Positions 60,468 to 64,000 of a stretch of 64,000 nucleotides of DNA are shown piece after piece. A program made the position numbers and the translations under genes. Below the pieces are notes generated by a model that was not told where the DNA came from, made no database searches, and saw only the letters and a program-made list of their open reading frames with translations. Location: the NCBI RefSeq assembly GCF_014197265.1, contig NZ_JACIFH010000001.1:2790001-2854000 (forward strand), in the 5' to 3' direction. Position 1 is the stretch's first letter; each line of letters starts with the position of its first letter. The stretch comes from Microbacterium invictum (GTDB lineage Bacteria; Actinomycetota; Actinomycetes; Actinomycetales; Microbacteriaceae).

Positions 60468-61954
60468 GAGGTCTCCTGAGGCGAAAGCGCGTTTGCAAGC
60501 GGCACGTAACTGGTCGTGGGGGTTGCTTTCAGGTGCTCCCACTGAGGCCGAACGTGTTCGGACCACGCCGCCAGTTGCACGTGGCGGTCGGCATCGGGGA
60601 GCACCGTGCGCGGATCGGTGTCGCTCCACAACGTGGGCTGCCCGCTCGCGAGCGCGTGAGCTCCTCTTGAGACCACTTCCGGGAACTGCGACACGCTCAG
60701 CGGTGTGTTGAGCAGGTCTGCTTTGAGCTGCAGCCAGAGGGAGTTCCTGCTTGCCGGTCCGATGACCTTCACGGTCTGGGGATGGATGCCGAAGAGGGCG
60801 AGCACGTCGGCGAACTGAAGGACCAGGCCAAGGAACGTGGTGAATACGAGGTCCCTCGCGGTGGTGCCGGAGTGGACGCCGGAGATCACTCCTCGCGCTG
60901 TGGCGTCCTTGTCGGGTGGAGGGCTGCCGCGGAACTGTGGAAGCACCAGAGGGAGCGTGGCCAACTCGATGTGCCCCGCCAAGTAAGCCGCGTGCAGCTC
61001 GTCGGTCATGGTGATCAGCTGCGACTCGCTGAGGTTGAGCATGCCCTGCAGAGTCGCGAAAGCGGACCCGCCCGTCGGGATGGATGCGAAGAGTGTGTAG
61101 AGGTCGCCGGCGCATGCCACGCCGTTCGCCAGCTTCGACCTTTCGTGCTGCACGTCGGTGCTGGGCCGGTCTTGCAGGAAGAGCAAGCCCTCGGTGGTTC
61201 CTGTGGAGTTCAGGAGCTCTCCCGGCTGGAGGTCAGCCCCGGCTGCGCCGACCATGTGGTCGTGACCTGCGACGTGGACCGTGGTCGAGGATGACAGGTG
61301 CAGTGTCGCGGCGAACGAGTCGGAAATCTTGATGCCGTCGCGAGCGGAACGGATACCGGGGAAGACGGATACCGGAAGCTCGAACATCGAAGTGATCTCT
61401 TCGGACCACTCGCGACGTTCCAGGTCGAGCGCCATCGTTCGGCTGGCCAGCGACCACTCGGCCCAGCGTTCACCCGTGAATCGGGCGGCGACGTACTCGG
61501 CGATGTTCAGCCACTGCGCATCTTGAGCGTCCGTGGCATGCTCTTTGGCCCATGCCGTCTTCGAGACGCCGTAGTTGGCGTTGGCGGGAAGTCCTGCGAT
61601 CCGGTGTATCGCCGTCCGGTCGAAAGCGTCGAGTCTGTCGAGGAACTCAGCGCCTCGGTGGTCGTGCCAGAGGATCATCGGGGACGCGAGGGAGAGGTCC
61701 GCCCGGACCAGTCCGCCGGACTCGCCGACGCTCGTGAACGCTATCCGGCCGACGCTCGCGCGTAACTCCGTGTCGAGCCCGAGGATAAAGGACTCGATGA
61801 TGTGCGTGAGCGCGTCAAGATCGTAGATCTCGCCCCATTGGTCCTCGACGGTGGGCGTGGGGTGGCGGTCGGAGGCAGCGAGGTGTCCCGCCGAGGTGAA
61901 GAGGCAGAGCTTCACCCCGGTGGTGCCGATGTCGACGGTGACAGTTGCGGACAC
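60464..61954 (-). CDS. FGGY-family carbohydrate kinase
   Basis: A 496-residue FGGY kinase. N-terminal phosphate loop VTVDIGTTGVKLCLFTSAGHL; SVGESGGLVRADLSLASPMILWHDHRG in the sugar site; VAGHDHMVGAAGADLQPGELLNSTGTTEGLL in the nucleotide site; VIGPASRNSLWLQLKADLL near the C-terminus. Distinct from both the XylB-like enzyme and the 443-residue kinase of the same operon. GTG at 61954 with AGGAG six bases upstream, 10 bp after the aldolase stop, so closely coupled to cleavage of its phosphorylated product. A ketose 1-phosphate forming kinase is possible, as inference. Confidence 0.86.
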   Translation of the reverse strand: MSATVTVDIGTTGVKLCLFTSAGHLAASDRHPTPTVEDQWGEIYDLDALTHIIESFILGLDTELRASVGRIAFTSVGESGGLVRADLSLASPMILWHDHRGAEFLDRLDAFDRTAIHRIAGLPANANYGVSKTAWAKEHATDAQDAQWLNIAEYVAARFTGERWAEWSLASRTMALDLERREWSEEITSMFELPVSVFPGIRSARDGIKISDSFAATLHLSSSTTVHVAGHDHMVGAAGADLQPGELLNSTGTTEGLLFLQDRPSTDVQHERSKLANGVACAGDLYTLFASIPTGGSAFATLQGMLNLSESQLITMTDELHAAYLAGHIELATLPLVLPQFRGSPPPDKDATARGVISGVHSGTTARDLVFTTFLGLVLQFADVLALFGIHPQTVKVIGPASRNSLWLQLKADLLNTPLSVSQFPEVVSRGAHALASGQPTLWSDTDPRTVLPDADRHVQLAAWSEHVRPQWEHLKATPTTSYVPLANALSPQETS

Positions 61955-61964
61955 GGTGCTCCTG

Positions 61965-62804
61965 TCAGGCCACGCTGGGATTGAGCATGCGGATGCGTCG
62001 CTCAACGACGTCGGCGATGGACGCCACGGCGTCCTTGGACACCCGGATGAGCGAGACCTCATTCGGGTTCGCGACAAAGGCCTCGCCGAAGGTGCGGATC
62101 ATCGCGTTGCGCAGGTCGCTGGCGACGTTGACCTTCACGACGTTGAACTCGATGAGGCGGCCGAGCTGCTCGGCAGGCAGGCCGGACCCGCCGTGGACAA
62201 CGAGCGGGACTCGGCTGGCGTCACGCACCGCGGAGAGCAGTTCGAAGTCGATACGAGCATTCGGGGAGTATCCGTGGACGTTACCGACAGAGATGGCGAG
62301 CATGTCGCAGCCGACCGCGTCGACGAAGTCAGCGACCTGACCGGGGTCGGTGGTGTCGGCGTGGTCGGGGCCGATCTCGTCCTCTTTGCCACCGATGCTG
62401 CCGAGCTCTGCCTCCAGGGCAATGGTCGGCGCACAGAGAGTTCGGGCGTGCGCGGAGATCGCCTTGTTCTCTTCATAGGGGTGCTCTGACGTGTCGATCA
62501 TGACGGACGTGAAGCGCGCGGCGAGGGCGTCCTCGACGACCTTGATGTCTTTGCCGTGGTCCAGGTGCAGGGCCACCGGGATAGGAGAGGACGCCAGCCG
62601 GCGGCTGACCATGTCGTAGATGTAGTCGAAGCCCGACAGCGCGACGTTGGTCGGTGCGACCTGGATGAAGGTCGGGACCCCCACGCGCTCGATGGCCTCC
62701 ACGATTCCCATGGTCGTCTCGAGGTTCGTGGTGTTGAACGCGCCGGCAACGAGACCGCGCGAGGTGGATTCGTTGATGACATCAACGCCGCTGACGAGGG
62801 GCAT
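61965..62804 (-). CDS. class II fructose/tagatose-bisphosphate-type aldolase
   Basis: A 279-residue zinc-dependent aldolase. VALHLDHG (about 77-84) gives the catalytic Asp82 and a zinc His83; AELGSIGGKEDE the Glu loop; ISVGNVHGYSPNARIDFELL and VPLVVHGGSGLP further zinc and phosphate residues. Length and layout resemble KbaY/GatY and ketose-1-phosphate aldolases rather than the longer FbaA. It would release dihydroxyacetone phosphate from a ketose phosphate. ATG at 62804 with GGAAGGATC upstream; first gene of the three-kinase operon and preceded by the GntR-type promoter/operator. Confidence 0.9.
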   Translation of the reverse strand: MPLVSGVDVINESTSRGLVAGAFNTTNLETTMGIVEAIERVGVPTFIQVAPTNVALSGFDYIYDMVSRRLASSPIPVALHLDHGKDIKVVEDALAARFTSVMIDTSEHPYEENKAISAHARTLCAPTIALEAELGSIGGKEDEIGPDHADTTDPGQVADFVDAVGCDMLAISVGNVHGYSPNARIDFELLSAVRDASRVPLVVHGGSGLPAEQLGRLIEFNVVKVNVASDLRNAMIRTFGEAFVANPNEVSLIRVSKDAVASIADVVERRIRMLNPSVA

Positions 62805-62882
62805 GTGGATCCTTCCGGTTTGCCACCGCGTCGCCGGGCTCCGGCGCATCCGCCGTAGGTCTGTGGTGGTGCTTGCGGACTC

Positions 62883-62924
62883 AGAGTATTCGAGATGGTA
62901 CGGCTTGTCTAGTCTGTACGTACA
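62883..62924 (-). promoter_or_regulatory. promoter and GntR-type operator of the aldolase-kinase operon
   Basis: Minus-strand TAGACA (62911-62906), 17-bp spacer, TACTCT (62888-62883), about 80 bp before the aldolase start. The -35 lies inside the 24-bp element 62901-62924, identical to 56677-56700 and containing TGTACGTACA at 62915-62924. Same spacing and geometry as the first site, which strongly suggests common control by the GntR protein encoded at 56761. Confidence 0.8.
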
Positions 62925-62986
62925 AGCGAAGCGGAGACGCGAAAGGAGACGGTCCGAAGACCATTCGCTTGGCGCCCCGACTGCGG

Positions 62987-64000
62987 CTAGGTGTCCTTCG
63001 ATTTGACGTCGGAGTTGACAGCGTCGAGCGGCAGACCGGCCTCCCCGAGTTCCTGAGCTTCTTCGGGAACCGTGAGCCAACGCACGGAAACGCCGGCGAG
63101 CACGTACAGCGCGGCGAAGATGATGATCACCCCAGTTGCACCCAGCGGTACGAGGAAGACGGCGACGATGAGCGGTCCGACAAACGTGGCAGCTCCTGCG
63201 CCGAGGTTGAGGACTGCGATGGCGTTGCCCTTCTGTCCAGGCGCCATCAGAGACATCAGCACCGAGATGGGAGTGAACCCGGCGAGGGTAATCCCAAACA
63301 GTGCAGCACAGACGGCAGAGACCCAGTACTGGTCGCCGACATACTGCGGGAGGAAGTAGAAGAGAAGGATGGTGACGGCGGAGCCGATGCAGCCGAACCA
63401 TCGCAGTGTTCGGTGCCACCCGAGCCGGTCGCTCAGGACGCCGAAGAACAGGTTGGCGAAGATGTTCGCTGCCCCGAGGATGAAGACCAGCTGCAACCAG
63501 CCCGCCGTGCCGAACCCGAGATCGCCCGCGAAGACCGTAGGGAAGAAGACGAAAAGCCCGAACTGCGGAGCTGTATTCACGACCCGCACGAGACAGCCCA
63601 GGCCGACACGAGGGTTCTTGAATGCGACGGCGACACTGTTAAACATGCTGCTGCCCGTTGAGACGTCCGGAGCGGCAAGGCGACCACCGCCGCGCGCGTG
63701 ACGCAGCCCGATGAGAGATACGAAGCCACCGGCGATGACGAGGCCGAGCGCTACCCAGAAGGTCCAGTAAGGGCCGATGAGCGGTTCGGTCCCACTTGCG
63801 ACGAGCGAACCCAGCGTAGGGAGACCGCCGGTGAAGGCGAAGTAGAACCATCCGACCGCAGACCCGAGGCGATGCGACCGGCTTGCCCCGAGTACCCACA
63901 CCAGGAACCCGTACGCGAAGAACGGATACGCGATGCCCCGCAGCCCGTAGATCACGAGCATGAGAGTGAAATTCTCCGCAGGCAGCGCGACGCTGAGGAA
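62987..64000 (-). CDS. MFS polyol permease (RbtT/DalT/CsbX-like), 5' end outside window
   Basis: The coding frame remains open to the window edge (AENFTLMLVIYGLRGIAYPFFAYGFLVW), so the N-terminus is missing; about 337 residues are visible. Roughly nine or ten TM helices can be traced. The sequence is typical of the ribitol/arabitol-type major facilitator transporters, which carry sugar alcohols by proton symport. A second import route beside the ABC polyol importer would be redundant or serve a different polyol of the same pathway. Stop at 62987, about 75 bp before the GntR-type promoter, so it is probably a separate transcript. ATG at 63961 is internal, not the start. Confidence 0.82.
   Translation of the reverse strand, partial: FLSVALPAENFTLMLVIYGLRGIAYPFFAYGFLVWVLGASRSHRLGSAVGWFYFAFTGGLPTLGSLVASGTEPLIGPYWTFWVALGLVIAGGFVSLIGLRHARGGGRLAAPDVSTGSSMFNSVAVAFKNPRVGLGCLVRVVNTAPQFGLFVFFPTVFAGDLGFGTAGWLQLVFILGAANIFANLFFGVLSDRLGWHRTLRWFGCIGSAVTILLFYFLPQYVGDQYWVSAVCAALFGITLAGFTPISVLMSLMAPGQKGNAIAVLNLGAGAATFVGPLIVAVFLVPLGATGVIIIFAALYVLAGVSVRWLTVPEEAQELGEAGLPLDAVNSDVKSKDT

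Noticed and set aside
1..64000. CRISPR arrays, prophage genes, integrase or attachment sites, toxin-antitoxin or defence genes
   Set aside because: None was found in the gene set or as regularly spaced repeats; the window is catabolic apart from one IS element.

Overview
The window reads as a stretch of high-G+C actinobacterial chromosome. The closest match in gene content and style is Micrococcales/Microbacteriaceae, judged from the many GTG starts, ATGA/GTGA gene overlaps, a DppC-DppD fusion, four SBP lipoproteins with clear lipoboxes, and WxL-like plus DUF916 surface proteins. No rRNA, tRNA or CRISPR was found. The content is almost entirely accessory carbohydrate catabolism: four ABC importers, one MFS polyol-type permease, ten glycosidases or carbohydrate esterases, and sugar or uronate catabolic enzymes, each block with its own regulator.

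Layout. (A) 32-12125, minus strand: an oligosaccharide/glycoside operon. It holds a family-5 binding protein, DppB, a fused DppC-DppD, DppF, a GH3 beta-glucosidase, a six-hairpin glycosidase-like protein and a GH78 alpha-rhamnosidase. Two tandem TetR genes (12299-13590) point away from it. (B) 13591-14161: a gene-free boundary. (C) 14162-17770, plus: a FadR-type GntR regulator, an enolase-superfamily enzyme with altered catalytic residues, an SDR and a DapA-like lyase. (D) 18059-21509, plus: a sorbitol-DH-like enzyme, a PfkB kinase and a GH28 protein, convergent with an AraC regulator. (E) 22609-27703, plus: a 25-codon leader ORF, a MalF/MalG/SBP importer, and a 2-oxoglutarate semialdehyde dehydrogenase that could finish an oxidative sugar-acid route started in C. 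(F) 27763-29241: an IS110-family (IS1111-type) element. (G) 29242-33346: a secreted esterase with a WxL-like tail, a divergent DUF916 protein and a GH1 enzyme.

(H) 33670-49829, minus: a 16-kb glucuronoxylan-type operon read from a LacI-controlled promoter: MalF, MalG, SBP, GH78-like, GH42, GH115 alpha-glucuronidase, UxaC, UxuB, mannonate dehydratase and gluconokinase. It imports acidic oligosaccharides, removes glucuronate and converts it to 2-keto-3-deoxygluconate. No KDG kinase or aldolase is visible here. The lacI gene (50072) is divergent. (I) 51259-56577 and 57553-64000, minus: two polyol-type operons around a divergent HutC-type GntR gene. One has SBP, MalF, MalG, a zinc alcohol dehydrogenase and GlpX. 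The other has a class II aldolase and three FGGY kinases, preceded by an MFS polyol permease that runs off the end of the window. The two operons share an identical 24-bp promoter/operator element, so they probably form one regulon turning a polyol into triose phosphates.

The main things to follow up are the shared GntR element, the SBP-associated stem-loops, the short leader ORFs coupled to permease genes, the atypical enolase-superfamily enzyme, the WxL/DUF916 pair and the structured ends of the IS110 element. I see no obviously new defence or signalling system; the novelty is metabolic and regulatory.
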